Source: Tannerellaceae bacterium (GTDB lineage Bacteria > Bacteroidota > Bacteroidia > Bacteroidales > Tannerellaceae). From it: a stretch of DNA of 14,614 bases. The translations under genes and the position numbers were made by a program. Below the pieces are notes generated by a model. The model was not told the origin of the DNA, made no database searches, and saw only the letters and a program-made list of their open reading frames with translations. Of the stretch, positions 1-7,658 are shown in pieces. The stretch's first letter is position 1; each line of letters starts with the position of its first letter. The DNA lies in contig JAISMW010000004.1 of the NCBI GenBank assembly GCA_031276545.1, positions 1 through 14,614 on the forward strand. The letters are read 5' to 3'.

Positions 1-199
1 ACAATAAGCTCTTTTATTCATCTTTTCAAGTAATGTCGTTATTACTATAAGATAAGAAAAAAAGAGCTACAACCGACTACTGATAAACTTAAATGTTAAA
101 TCAAAACAGTTTCTAAATCCATCTCTTTTTTCATCCCACTAAGTTAGGCTTTTTTTGATTGTGCGTAACATGAGTTATTAATTTTCAGCCTGCCGGGGA
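1..199. other. AT-rich non-coding left edge
   Basis: No convincing coding region is seen here; it probably lies between an upstream gene outside the window and the operon starting at 335. It holds one 9-bp inverted repeat, AGCTCTTTT at 7-15 with AAAAGAGCT at 60-68, separated by 44 bases. It also holds a short CTAA-G-TTAG palindrome at 139-147 just before a T run. Neither is a convincing terminator: the first has a long loop and no T tract, and the second has a one-base loop. Confidence 0.4.
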
Positions 200-232
200 T
201 TGCCGGTTTCTGAAAGTATTGTTGTACCTTTG
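200..232 (+). promoter_or_regulatory. Candidate Bacteroidetes promoter of the D-amino-acid operon
   Basis: TACCTTTG at 225-232 is an exact match to the TAnnTTTG -7 element known for Bacteroidetes. A TTG at 200-202 lies 22 bases upstream and could serve as the -33 element. This predicts a transcript start near 240 and a leader of about 95 bases before the permease ATG. TGCCGG occurs twice 10 bases apart (191-196 and 201-206) around the -33 region, which could be a binding site but is weak evidence alone. No regulator gene is present in the window. Confidence 0.5.
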
Positions 233-334
233 TATTGCGTCATTTTGTCCTGTTCCTGTTTACGTAGTAATAATGGACTTTATGCCCGAAAACAGTTGCT
301 TTCTTTATGAACTTTGTATTTAATACTCAAAAAA

Positions 335-1657
335 ATGATGTCGTTCGGTATTGTTGTTGTCAGTTTGATTGTCCTGATACTGCTTATCTCCTATTTTAAA
401 GTGGATGCGTTTCTGGCATTCCTGCTCGTTTCAATTGGAGCCGGAGTTGCGCTTGGGATTCCTCTTGAACGCTTGCCAAAGGCGGTGGACGAAGGTATAA
501 GCGCCATTATGGGAAGTCTTACGCTGATTATCGCCCTGGGCGCTATGCTGGGAAAGCTGGTTGCCGAAAGCGGAGCGGCCGGGAAAATTGCTTCGGCTAT
601 GGCGGACTGGTTTGGTACAAGGCATATTCAGTGGGGGCTGATGATAACCGGCTTTATCGTAGGTATTCCTCTGTTTTACGGGATTGGTTTCGTATTGCTT
701 GTTCCGCTGATATTTTCGGTAGTCAATCAGTATAAGTTGCCGGCTGTATATATCGGACTGCCGATGTTGGCGGCTTTGTCGGTGACGCATGGCTTTCTGC
801 CTCCGCATCCTTCGCCCGTAGCCCTGGTGTCGCTTTTTAATGCCAATCTGGGAGTCACGCTGTTGCTGGGCATCTGCCTGGCGATTCCGGCTATTATTCT
901 GGCCGGGCCGGTATATGCTGCGACATTGAAACGGATCAGGACAGCTCCGGTTACTCTCTTTGAACGGAAGGAAAGCAACAACCGATACCGTATGCCTGGA
1001 AAAGTCAACAGCCTTGTCAGCGCCACCCTGCCGGTTTTCCTTCTGATTCTGGTCACGGTGATTCCTTTCTGTTTTCCGGATATGGGAGAACAGGCGTCGT
1101 CTGTGATGGCGTTTTTCGGCGCTCCTTCGGTAGTGATGCTGATAGCCTTGGCCGTGGCCACCTATACGCTGGGTATCAGGCAGGGGAGAAGTATGAAGGA
1201 GGTGATGGCTGTCTATGTGGATGCCGTAAAAGACATCGCGATGATTTTGCTGATTATCGCAGGTTCGGGCATCTTCAAGCAAGTGATGGACGAGAGCGGC
1301 ATCAGTACAAACCTGGCCGGGGTGATGCAGCAATTGCCGGTGCATCCGCTGATACTGGGCTGGCTGATTGCCGCCATCATCCGGATGTGCGTCGGTTCGG
1401 CTACGGTAGCTGCCTTGACGGCGGCCGGCGTTATCATGCCGCTGGTGACGCAAACGGGGGTGAATCCCAGTCTGATGGTACTGTCGCTGGGAGCCGGAAG
1501 CCTCTTCTTTTCGCATGTGAACGATTCCGGTTTCTGGCTGTTTAAGGAATATTTCGGGCTGAGCCTGAAAGATACGTTCCGTTCCTGGTCTGTGATGGAG
1601 ACGATTGTATCCGTTGTCGGACTGCTGGGCGTATTATTGCTGAGTATTTTCATATAA
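335..1657 (+). CDS. GntP-family proton-coupled permease (DsdX-like candidate)
   Basis: This is an inner-membrane permease of about 440 residues, the usual length for the GntP family (gluconate permeases, and DsdX for D-serine). The protein is almost entirely hydrophobic helices. It carries the loop GFLPPHPSPVAL typical of GntP-type carriers, and a C-terminal half with AALTAAGVIMPL and the SHVNDSGFW segment. I chose ATG at 335 (or the adjacent ATG at 338), which follows an A run; an in-frame TTG at 314 would add seven residues but looks less likely. It is the first gene of the operon and is followed after 25 bases by a RidA-family gene. GntP members are often labelled gluconate transporters by default. 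No gluconate kinase or dehydratase is nearby, while a D-amino-acid PLP enzyme is, so a D-serine or related amino-acid substrate is the better inference. Family certain; substrate inferred. Confidence 0.9.
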   Translation: MMSFGIVVVSLIVLILLISYFKVDAFLAFLLVSIGAGVALGIPLERLPKAVDEGISAIMGSLTLIIALGAMLGKLVAESGAAGKIASAMADWFGTRHIQWGLMITGFIVGIPLFYGIGFVLLVPLIFSVVNQYKLPAVYIGLPMLAALSVTHGFLPPHPSPVALVSLFNANLGVTLLLGICLAIPAIILAGPVYAATLKRIRTAPVTLFERKESNNRYRMPGKVNSLVSATLPVFLLILVTVIPFCFPDMGEQASSVMAFFGAPSVVMLIALAVATYTLGIRQGRSMKEVMAVYVDAVKDIAMILLIIAGSGIFKQVMDESGISTNLAGVMQQLPVHPLILGWLIAAIIRMCVGSATVAALTAAGVIMPLVTQTGVNPSLMVLSLGAGSLFFSHVNDSGFWLFKEYFGLSLKDTFRSWSVMETIVSVVGLLGVLLLSIFI

Positions 1658-1682
1658 ACAAAAACAAATAAATTATTACGTT

Positions 1683-2153
1683 ATGCATAATGCAGATGAA
1701 CAGTTTGAAAAGTTAGGGTTGACTTTGCCGCCGGCGCCGAAACCCTTGGGAGTGTATAAACCCGCCCTCACGGTAGAGGGAAAGTATCTGTACCTGTCGG
1801 GACACGGACCTGTACAGCAGGACGGCTCGCTCATCAAGGGCCGTATCGGACGCGAACTTTCGCCCGACGAAGGAAAGCTTGCCGCCCGTCAGGTGGGGCT
1901 GACCATGCTGTCGACCATTCAAGCCCATTTAGGGAGTCTGAACAAGGTGAAAAGAGTGATCAAAGTATTCGGCATGGTGAACTGTACGTCGGATTTTGAA
2001 CGCCATCCTTACATTATTAACGGATGCAGCGAACTGTTTGCCGCCGTTTGGGGAGACGATCACGGCGTGGGAACAAGAAGCGCCGTAGGATTCGGTTCGC
2101 TCCCCGATAATATCCCGGTAGAAATAGAAGCAATATTTGAAATCAGTGAGTAA
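1683..2153 (+). CDS. RidA/YjgF-family protein (probable enamine/imine deaminase)
   Basis: This is a 156-residue member of the RidA/YjgF/UK114 family, longer than canonical RidA (about 128 residues) because of an N-terminal extension. It therefore belongs to the longer YjgF-like subgroup. The residues that define an active RidA are kept: Arg132 and, 15 residues later, Glu147, the same spacing as Arg105 and Glu120 in E. coli RidA, within the segment around LPDNIPVEIEA. RidA hydrolyses the 2-aminoacrylate-type enamine/imine products of PLP-dependent dehydratases to keto acid and ammonia. That fits its place immediately before a PLP enzyme with which it overlaps by 8 bases. No Shine-Dalgarno is seen before the ATG; the leader is AT-rich. 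Activity of this longer subgroup is less well established than for RidA itself, so the deaminase role is an inference from residues and context. Confidence 0.88.
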   Translation: MHNADEQFEKLGLTLPPAPKPLGVYKPALTVEGKYLYLSGHGPVQQDGSLIKGRIGRELSPDEGKLAARQVGLTMLSTIQAHLGSLNKVKRVIKVFGMVNCTSDFERHPYIINGCSELFAAVWGDDHGVGTRSAVGFGSLPDNIPVEIEAIFEISE

Positions 2154-3243
2154 TTACGTAGTAGCTAATATCAATCAGGTTGACTCGCCGGCGCTGGTTG
2201 TTTATGAGGACAAAGTCCGCGACAATATCCTGTCGGCTATTAAGATGGCCGGCGACGTCAGTCGGCTCCGTCCTCATGTGAAAACGCACAAGATGGAGGC
2301 GGTTTGCCGGATGATGATTGATTTGGGAATCACCAAATTCAAATGTGCGACCATTGCCGAGGCAGAGATGCTAGGCATGGAAGGCGCTCCGGATGTGCTG
2401 CTGGCTTATCAGCCGGTAGGTCCCAAGATAGAACGCTTGCTGAAATTAGTCGGAAGGTATCCGCTGACCCGTTTCTCCTGCCTGACGGACAATCCGGAGC
2501 ATGCGGCCGTCATCGACGCAGTATTTGCCGGCTCTTCCTCGCCGCTCGACGTCTTTATCGACGTAAACACGGGGATGGACCGCACGGGGGCGACTCCCTC
2601 TCGCGCCATTGAACTGGCCCGGCATATCCGCTCTCTGAAACACCTCCGCGTGGCAGGGCTTCACGGATACGACGGGCATATACATGATACCGGCCTCGCG
2701 CAAAGACAGGAAGCTGCCGATGTCTCGTTTGCCGAACTCGACAAAGTGTATCAGGCCGCCTCGTCGCTCTTCCCTTATCCTCTGACCAGAGTGGTGGGGG
2801 GAACGCCCACATTCCCGCTGCACATCCGCCGTTCCGGTGTGGAATGCAGTCCGGGAACCTTTGTGTTTTGGGACTGGGGCTACCGGACGACTTTCCCCGA
2901 CATGCCGTTTCACTATGCGGCGCTGGTTGTCTGCCGGGTGATTTCCGTGATAGACGAATACCGGGTCTGCCTCGATCTGGGGTATAAAGCCGTCGCCTCC
3001 GAAAATCCCCTTCCGCGCGTGCGCTTCCTTCATGCCGACCTGACTCCCATCGCCCAGAGTGAAGAACATCTCGTGGTGGAAACGCCCGACAGCCGGCTGC
3101 ATCCGGTGGGGAGCGTATGCTATGGCGTGCCGGAACACATTTGCCCCACGGTTGCCCTGTACGAAAAAGCCTTCGTCGTCAGAGGCAATGAAGTGGCCGC
3201 TACCTGGCAAATCCGGGCAAGGAACCGTTGTATAAACATTTAA
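2146..3243 (+). CDS. DSD1-like PLP enzyme (D-serine dehydratase / D-threonine aldolase family)
   Basis: This is a 365-residue fold-type III PLP enzyme of the family containing D-threonine aldolase, 3-hydroxy-D-aspartate enzymes and eukaryotic D-serine dehydratase. An N-terminal alanine-racemase-like barrel carries RPHVKTHK, with Lys46 the likely PLP Schiff-base lysine. GGTPT is a probable phosphate-binding loop, and SPGTFVFWD precedes the C-terminal beta domain. The metal site reads His331-Ile-Cys333. D-serine dehydratases of this family use His-x-Cys (zinc), while D-threonine aldolases use His-x-Asp, so a dehydratase/ammonia-lyase is favoured. There is no ATG near the start. I chose GTG at 2146, overlapping the RidA gene by 8 bases, which implies translational coupling; TTG at 2137 is an alternative. 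The dipeptidase gene follows after 10 bases. Exact substrate (D-serine, D-threonine or a hydroxy-D-aspartate) is not determined. Confidence 0.87.
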   Translation: MSNYVVANINQVDSPALVVYEDKVRDNILSAIKMAGDVSRLRPHVKTHKMEAVCRMMIDLGITKFKCATIAEAEMLGMEGAPDVLLAYQPVGPKIERLLKLVGRYPLTRFSCLTDNPEHAAVIDAVFAGSSSPLDVFIDVNTGMDRTGATPSRAIELARHIRSLKHLRVAGLHGYDGHIHDTGLAQRQEAADVSFAELDKVYQAASSLFPYPLTRVVGGTPTFPLHIRRSGVECSPGTFVFWDWGYRTTFPDMPFHYAALVVCRVISVIDEYRVCLDLGYKAVASENPLPRVRFLHADLTPIAQSEEHLVVETPDSRLHPVGSVCYGVPEHICPTVALYEKAFVVRGNEVAATWQIRARNRCINI

Positions 3244-3253
3244 ACCTCACGCA

Positions 3254-4333
3254 ATGTCCGATTTATTTATTGTAGACGCTCATCTTGATTTGAGCATGAA
3301 TGCACTGGAATGGAACCGCGATTTGCGTGAACCTGTCGAAGAAATCAACCGCCGCGAAGCCGGCATGACGGATAAGCCCGATCGCGGACGTGCCACCGTC
3401 TCCTTCGGCGAATTGCGCAAAGGACGCATCGGACTGGTGGTGGCCACGCAAATAGCCCGCTACGTAGCGCCCGACAGTCCGCTGCCCGGATGGCATTCGC
3501 CGGAACAGGCCTGGGCGCAAACTCAAGGCCAACTGGCCTGGTACAGGGCGATGGAAGACGACGGACAAATGGTGATGATCAAAGACCGCAACGCATTGGA
3601 TGCCCACGTCCGGCTGTGGATGAACGGCGAGCCTTGCGACAGTAAACCCATCGGATACCTGCTCAGCATAGAGGGAGCCGATTCGTTCGTCACCCTCGAC
3701 CACCTGGAGCGTGCCTACCGCTACGGGCTGAGGGCCGTAGGCCCGGCGCATTACGGCCCCGGACGCTATGCCAACGGAACGGACTCGTCGGGGCGCCTCC
3801 ACGCTGCCGGACAGGCTTTGCTGAAGAAGATGGACGAACTGGGTATGATTCTCGACGTGACCCACCTGAACGACGAAGCCTTCCATCATGCACTGGAATT
3901 GTACAAAGGCCCTGTGTGGGCAAGCCACAACAACTGCCGCGCTTTTGTGAACCACAACCGGCAGTTCAGCGACGATATGATACGCCTCCTGATAGCACGC
4001 GAAGCCGTTATCGGTCTGGCGCTGGATGCCTGGATGATGGTTCCGGGATGGATAAGAGGTGTCTCCACGCCAAGGGAAATGAATTGCACGCTGGAAATCG
4101 TGGCCGACAACATCGACCATATCTGCCAGTTGGCCGGCAACGCCCGTTATGCCGCCATTGGCAGCGACCTGGACGGCGCCTTCGGAACCGAGCAGTGTCC
4201 CTGCGACCTGACGACCATAGCCGACCTTCGGAAAGTGTTTCGCATACTGCAAGGCCGGGGCTACCGCACAGAGGATCTGGAAGCCATAGCCCACGGCAAC
4301 ATGCTTCGCTTCATGCGCCGGGCGCTTCCGTAG
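3254..4333 (+). CDS. Membrane-dipeptidase family (M19) zinc dipeptidase
   Basis: This is a 359-residue peptidase of family M19 (renal dipeptidase type), a binuclear zinc enzyme that cleaves dipeptides and tolerates a D-residue at the C-terminal position. The metal and catalytic residues are all in place: His10-x-Asp12 near the N-terminus, bridging Glu140 (IEGAD), His204 (DVTHLND), His225 (ASHNN), an Arg in NRQFSDD and Asp305 (GSDLDG). There is no signal peptide or lipoprotein motif, so a cytoplasmic location is likely despite the family name. It is the last gene of the operon, 10 bases after the PLP enzyme and followed by a strong hairpin at 4497. A role in freeing a D-amino acid from dipeptides for the PLP enzyme is inference from context; the peptidase family is clear. 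Confidence 0.92.
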   Translation: MSDLFIVDAHLDLSMNALEWNRDLREPVEEINRREAGMTDKPDRGRATVSFGELRKGRIGLVVATQIARYVAPDSPLPGWHSPEQAWAQTQGQLAWYRAMEDDGQMVMIKDRNALDAHVRLWMNGEPCDSKPIGYLLSIEGADSFVTLDHLERAYRYGLRAVGPAHYGPGRYANGTDSSGRLHAAGQALLKKMDELGMILDVTHLNDEAFHHALELYKGPVWASHNNCRAFVNHNRQFSDDMIRLLIAREAVIGLALDAWMMVPGWIRGVSTPREMNCTLEIVADNIDHICQLAGNARYAAIGSDLDGAFGTEQCPCDLTTIADLRKVFRILQGRGYRTEDLEAIAHGNMLRFMRRALP

Positions 4334-4496
4334 CAGGTAAAACAGAAGTTTCGGATGCAGATTGAACGGATAAGTTTTAAAATATGTTGTAGAATATCTT
4401 TTTTTATTTGTTCAGTATTTTTAATTACTACATATTTGCATCCAGATAACCTAAACAATCTTTTTGCCTTAAAGACTAATACCTATTAAAACCTGT
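4334..4496. other. AT-rich spacer after the operon
   Basis: This non-coding spacer lies between the dipeptidase stop and the terminator hairpin. It is markedly more AT-rich than the surrounding genes, and no coding region or RNA gene is recognisable. A near-match to the -7 box (CATATTTG) lies in the TACATATTTG stretch around 4430-4439, but the match is imperfect and no gene follows, so I do not call a promoter. Confidence 0.35.
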
Positions 4497-4526
4497 AAAA
4501 GGGGACTTTGCGAAAAGTCCCCTTTT
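4497..4526. terminator. Strong bidirectional-looking intrinsic terminator
   Basis: A perfect 13-bp stem (left arm 4497-4509, right arm 4514-4526) is closed by a GCGA loop, which is a GNRA tetraloop. The stem core is GGGGAC/GTCCCC, with A-rich left and T-rich right ends, so it can act as a U-tract terminator on either strand. It most likely ends the operon that finishes at 4333 and insulates clpC. Confidence 0.85.
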
Positions 4527-4637
4527 ATGATGAAAGGGATCTCCGATTTTCCTGTTCTGTTCCGCACGGTGTCCCGACCGGATCATTTCTCCGGTCTTTT
4601 CTACCATCGTACAAACCTTTTGCCGCCACGTTTCGGC

Positions 4638-4741
4638 GCTTTGTATTCACGACAAAGTCGCCCTGCCGGTTGACTGGATGATTTTGTATTGAACACAAAG
4701 TCTTCCTGCCGCATTTTCCACGCTTTGTATTCACGATAAAG
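4638..4741. repeat. Small 42-bp-period palindrome cluster upstream of clpC
   Basis: Three related hairpin-forming elements start exactly 42 bp apart, at 4638, 4680 and 4722. Each has a CTTTGT-like arm (4639-4644, 4682-4687, 4723-4728), a seven-base centre (ATTCACG or ATTGAAC), and an ACAAAG-like arm (4652-4657, 4695-4700, 4736-4741). A decayed fourth copy may lie around 4597-4618. The period and the palindrome resemble the first half-unit of the large array at 13813-14484. Short minus-strand reading frames through it are repeat artefacts. Confidence 0.7.
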
Positions 4742-4882
4742 CCGCAATTTCGCCGGCTACCACGGTCGCTTCATCCGGCAGGCAGGGCATATTGGCGGCA
4801 GACATACAGTTCCGGGTGTGCACTCCAGCGTTTCCGTCCGATGTTACCGGGAAATCCGCGCGACATATCGGCTTAATCATAG
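4742..4882. other. Non-coding spacer between repeat cluster and clpC control region
   Basis: No gene, RNA or clear repeat is recognised here. The sequence is GC-richer than the AT-rich promoter region that follows and contains scattered GCCGGC/CCGGCA motifs. It may be decayed repeat DNA continuing the 42-bp cluster, but I could not align further units. Confidence 0.3.
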
Positions 4883-4912
4883 GTTTTTCAAAAACATTGG
4901 CCCGGTTTTTGA
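4883..4912. promoter_or_regulatory. Inverted repeat overlapping the clpC -33 region (candidate operator)
   Basis: TCAAAAAC at 4888-4895 and GTTTTTGA at 4905-4912 form a perfect 8-bp inverted repeat with a 9-base gap. The left half also pairs with GTTTTT at 4883-4888 around a single C, giving three half-sites in a row. The right arm contains the TTG proposed as the clpC -33 element, so a bound protein would block or modulate clpC transcription. The 9-base gap recalls the CIRCE geometry, but the sequence is not CIRCE. Confidence 0.4.
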
Positions 4913-4941
4913 TAATATGTAGATAGAGATTAGTAACTTTG
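4909..4941 (+). promoter_or_regulatory. Candidate clpC promoter
   Basis: TAACTTTG at 4934-4941 exactly matches the Bacteroidetes -7 consensus TAnnTTTG. TTG at 4909-4911 lies 22 bases upstream as a possible -33 element. Transcription would begin near 4948, leaving a very short leader of about 15 bases before the ATG at 4964, with no Shine-Dalgarno sequence. Confidence 0.6.
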
Positions 4942-4963
4942 CCGTTCAGTTTATTACACAAAT

Positions 4964-7528
4964 ATGATGAAAAATAATTACTCCAAACAACTAATGGATA
5001 TTCTTGAGTACAGCAGGGAAGAAGCAATAAGGCTTCAAAACAGTCACATCGGGCCCGAACACCTGATGCTGGGTATTATCCGCGACGGCGAAGGAAGCGC
5101 CATACACATACTGCATGAGCTGAATGTGAGCATCTCCGATGTTAAAAAGAATATTGAACAGGATATACGCAATATATATAATGTGGAAGATGTCGGTGAC
5201 AGCAATCTTGCCGTAAGCAAAACCAGCGAACGTGTTTTACGTATGAGTCTGCTGGAGGCGCGTATGTTTAAAAGTGAAGAAACAGGAACGGAACATCTGC
5301 TCCTTGCCATCCTGAAAGAGGAATTTAATATGGCCGCCAAAATATTAAGCGAGGCAGGTGTTACATACAACTCCGTATATAATCAATTGGCGAATACCCT
5401 TGATATGCATCCACTGGACGAAGTATGTGAAGAAATGGAAGAAATCAGCAACGGATATACGGATGATGAAGACGAAGAAGACGAAGAAGGCATGTCGTCG
5501 CGGAAAGAACCGGCCCGGCAGAATAATTCATCCGGTATAGCGCAACCCAAATCACCTCACGACACGCCGGTGCTGGACAATTTCGGAACCGATATGACAC
5601 TGGCTGCCACCGATAACCGTTTAGACCCTATCGTGGGGCGGGAAAAGGAAATCGAACGTCTGGCGCAAATCCTGAGCAGGAGGAAGAAAAACAATCCGGT
5701 GCTGATTGGTGAACCGGGTGTAGGCAAATCGGCCATTGTGGAAGGATTGGCATTGCGCATCGTCCAGCGCAAAGTGTCCCGCATTCTGTTTGACAAACGT
5801 GTCATAAGCCTCGATATGGCCTCTATTGTGGCGGGTACAAAATACCGCGGGCAGTTTGAAGAACGTATCAAGGCCATCCTGAACGAACTGTCGAAAAATC
5901 CGAATATCATCCTGTTTATCGACGAGATACATACGATTGTCGGTGCAGGGTCGGCATCCGGATCGATGGATGCCGCCAATATGCTGAAGCCGGCCCTCTC
6001 GCGCGGAGAAATACAGTGCATCGGCGCTACTACGCTGGATGAATATCGCAAGAATATTGAAAAAGACGGCGCCCTGGAGCGCCGTTTCCAGAAAGTAATC
6101 GTAGACCCAACCTCCACGGAAGAAACATTACAGATACTGAGAAACATCAAGCCGCGGTACGAAGAACATCATAACGTGGTCTATACCGACGAGGCCTTAA
6201 AGGCTTGCGTAAACCTGACGGAACGGTATATCAGCGACCGTAATTTCCCCGACAAAGCCATCGACGCATTGGACGAATCCGGATCGCGCGTACATATATC
6301 CAATATTGTGGTTCCCAAAAGCATTGAAGAACTGGAAGCCAAGATAGAAAATACGCAACTGGAAAAACTGCTGGCCGTCAAGTCGCAAAACTATGAACTG
6401 GCAGCCAGCTTCCGCGATAAAGGACGCCATTACCTGTTGCAGTTGGAAGCCGCTAAAGCAAAATGGGAACGGGAATTGCAGGAACATCGCGAAACCGTAG
6501 ACGAAGAAAAAGTAGCGGAAGTGGTAGCCATGATGTCCGGCGTTCCGGTACAGCGTATCGCCACAGCAGAAAACGTAAAACTGCTGGAAATGGGTGATGC
6601 GCTGAAAAAGAAAATCATCGGACAGGACAATGCGGTTTCCAAAATAGTAAAAGCCATCCAGCGCAACAGGGTGGGACTGAAAGACCCGAACAAACCCATC
6701 GGTACATTTATGTTCCTGGGGCCGACAGGCGTCGGCAAAACTCATCTGGCCAAGAAACTGGCGGAATATCTGTTCGACTCCGCCGACTCGCTTATCCGCA
6801 TCGACATGAGCGAATACCTGGAAAAATTCGCCGTATCCCGCCTGATAGGAGCGCCTCCGGGATATGTGGGCTACGAAGAAGGCGGACAGTTGACGGAGAA
6901 AGTAAGGCGCAAACCCTATTCCGTCGTGCTGCTGGACGAAATAGAAAAAGCACACCCCGACGTATTCAATATCCTGCTCCAGGTGCTGGACGAAGGACGC
7001 CTCACCGACAGCCTGGGAAGGAGAATCAACTTCAAGAATACCATCCTCATTCTCACCTCCAACATCGGAACCCGTCAGTTGAAGGATTTCGGACATGGAG
7101 TGGGCTTCAATACCAAAGGACAGGAGTCCATCGACAAGGAGTTTTCACACGGCATTATCCAGAAAGCGCTGAATAAGGCATTCGCTCCCGAATTTCTGAA
7201 CCGTATCGACGATATTGTAATGTTCGACCAGTTGGACAAGGAAGCCATCCACAAAATCATCGACATCGAATTGCAGGGATTGTACGACCGTGTTACAAAA
7301 TTGGGCTATTCGCTGGAACTTACGGAAGAAGCCAAAGACTTCATCGCAACAAAAGGATACGACGTGCAGTTCGGCGCCCGCCCCCTGAAACGTGCCATCC
7401 AAAAATATCTGGAAGACGAAATGGCAGAAATGATCATCAAAGCCTCCATAGACGAAGGGGATACCATTCACGTAGGCTTCGATAAGGAAGAACAGAAACT
7501 CACCGTTGTTTCAACACAGGCAAGTTGA
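4964..7528 (+). CDS. clpC: ClpC-type Hsp100 AAA+ ATPase (Clp protease unfoldase)
   Basis: This is an 854-residue ClpC/ClpB-class double-AAA+ unfoldase that threads substrates into the ClpP protease. In order: two Clp N-terminal repeats (residues about 1-150); an acidic linker (Asp/Glu run at 167-176, longer than usual, which helps explain the extra length over the roughly 810-residue Bacillus ClpC); AAA1 with Walker A GEPGVGKS at 249-256 and Walker B Asp320-Glu321; a short UVR/M-type coiled-coil segment (about 450-515); AAA2 with Walker A GPTGVGKT at 586-593 and Walker B Asp658-Glu659; and the small C-terminal domain. A Val-Gly-Phe tripeptide at 713-715 matches the ClpP-docking loop of ClpC, and the short M domain argues against ClpB. 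ATG 4964 is preceded by a -7 box and followed by ATG 4967, an alternative start. Stress control is plausible given the inverted repeat at the promoter and htpG downstream. Confidence 0.96.
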   Translation: MMKNNYSKQLMDILEYSREEAIRLQNSHIGPEHLMLGIIRDGEGSAIHILHELNVSISDVKKNIEQDIRNIYNVEDVGDSNLAVSKTSERVLRMSLLEARMFKSEETGTEHLLLAILKEEFNMAAKILSEAGVTYNSVYNQLANTLDMHPLDEVCEEMEEISNGYTDDEDEEDEEGMSSRKEPARQNNSSGIAQPKSPHDTPVLDNFGTDMTLAATDNRLDPIVGREKEIERLAQILSRRKKNNPVLIGEPGVGKSAIVEGLALRIVQRKVSRILFDKRVISLDMASIVAGTKYRGQFEERIKAILNELSKNPNIILFIDEIHTIVGAGSASGSMDAANMLKPALSRGEIQCIGATTLDEYRKNIEKDGALERRFQKVIVDPTSTEETLQILRNIKPRYEEHHNVVYTDEALKACVNLTERYISDRNFPDKAIDALDESGSRVHISNIVVPKSIEELEAKIENTQLEKLLAVKSQNYELAASFRDKGRHYLLQLEAAKAKWERELQEHRETVDEEKVAEVVAMMSGVPVQRIATAENVKLLEMGDALKKKIIGQDNAVSKIVKAIQRNRVGLKDPNKPIGTFMFLGPTGVGKTHLAKKLAEYLFDSADSLIRIDMSEYLEKFAVSRLIGAPPGYVGYEEGGQLTEKVRRKPYSVVLLDEIEKAHPDVFNILLQVLDEGRLTDSLGRRINFKNTILILTSNIGTRQLKDFGHGVGFNTKGQESIDKEFSHGIIQKALNKAFAPEFLNRIDDIVMFDQLDKEAIHKIIDIELQGLYDRVTKLGYSLELTEEAKDFIATKGYDVQFGARPLKRAIQKYLEDEMAEMIIKASIDEGDTIHVGFDKEEQKLTVVSTQAS

Positions 7529-7542
7529 AATTCCCCGGAAAA

Positions 7543-7564
7543 CGGGTGAGTTAAAAACTCCCCG
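7543..7564 (+). other. Small hairpin just after clpC
   Basis: CGGG-T-GAGTT at 7543-7552 pairs with AACTCCCCG at 7556-7564 across an AAA loop, giving a 9-bp stem with one bulged T. It has no T tract and is followed 6 bases later by the main terminator, so it may stabilise the transcript end rather than terminate. Confidence 0.4.
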
Positions 7565-7570
7565 CTAAAC

Positions 7571-7612
7571 AGACAAAGTGTCAGTCCTCCCCGACTGGCA
7601 CTTTTTTTGTCT
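7571..7612 (+). terminator. Intrinsic terminator of clpC
   Basis: A 12-bp stem (7575-7586 with 7593-7604, one T-G wobble) has loop CTCCCC and runs into a T tract at 7602-7608. Outer bases AGAC at 7571-7574 and GTCT at 7609-7612 can also pair. It separates clpC from htpG, so htpG probably has its own promoter or depends on read-through. Confidence 0.85.
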
Positions 7613-7658
7613 AAGCCATAACAATTCAATGATTTATTAATAGAAAAAAATACAGTAT

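Noticed and set aside
139..156. Terminator from CTAAGTTAG followed by a T run
   Set aside because: The stem is only four base pairs with a one-base loop, which cannot fold as a hairpin.
431..1516. 361-codon minus-strand frame opposite the permease
   Set aside because: It is a shadow of the strongly predicted membrane protein, with low-complexity basic/Gln-rich composition and no recognisable domain.
335..1657. Calling the permease a gluconate transporter (gntP)
   Set aside because: The family is right but no gluconate genes are nearby, and the operon deals with amino acids; the substrate is left open.
4525..4734. 69-codon minus-strand frame in the small repeat cluster
   Set aside because: It is made of the palindromic repeats themselves and of the terminator flank; no family resemblance or start signal.
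6430..6540. ClpB as an alternative identity for the Hsp100
   Set aside because: The middle coiled-coil is short and UVR-like, and a Val-Gly-Phe ClpP-docking loop is present at residues 713-715; ClpB has a long M domain and lacks this loop.
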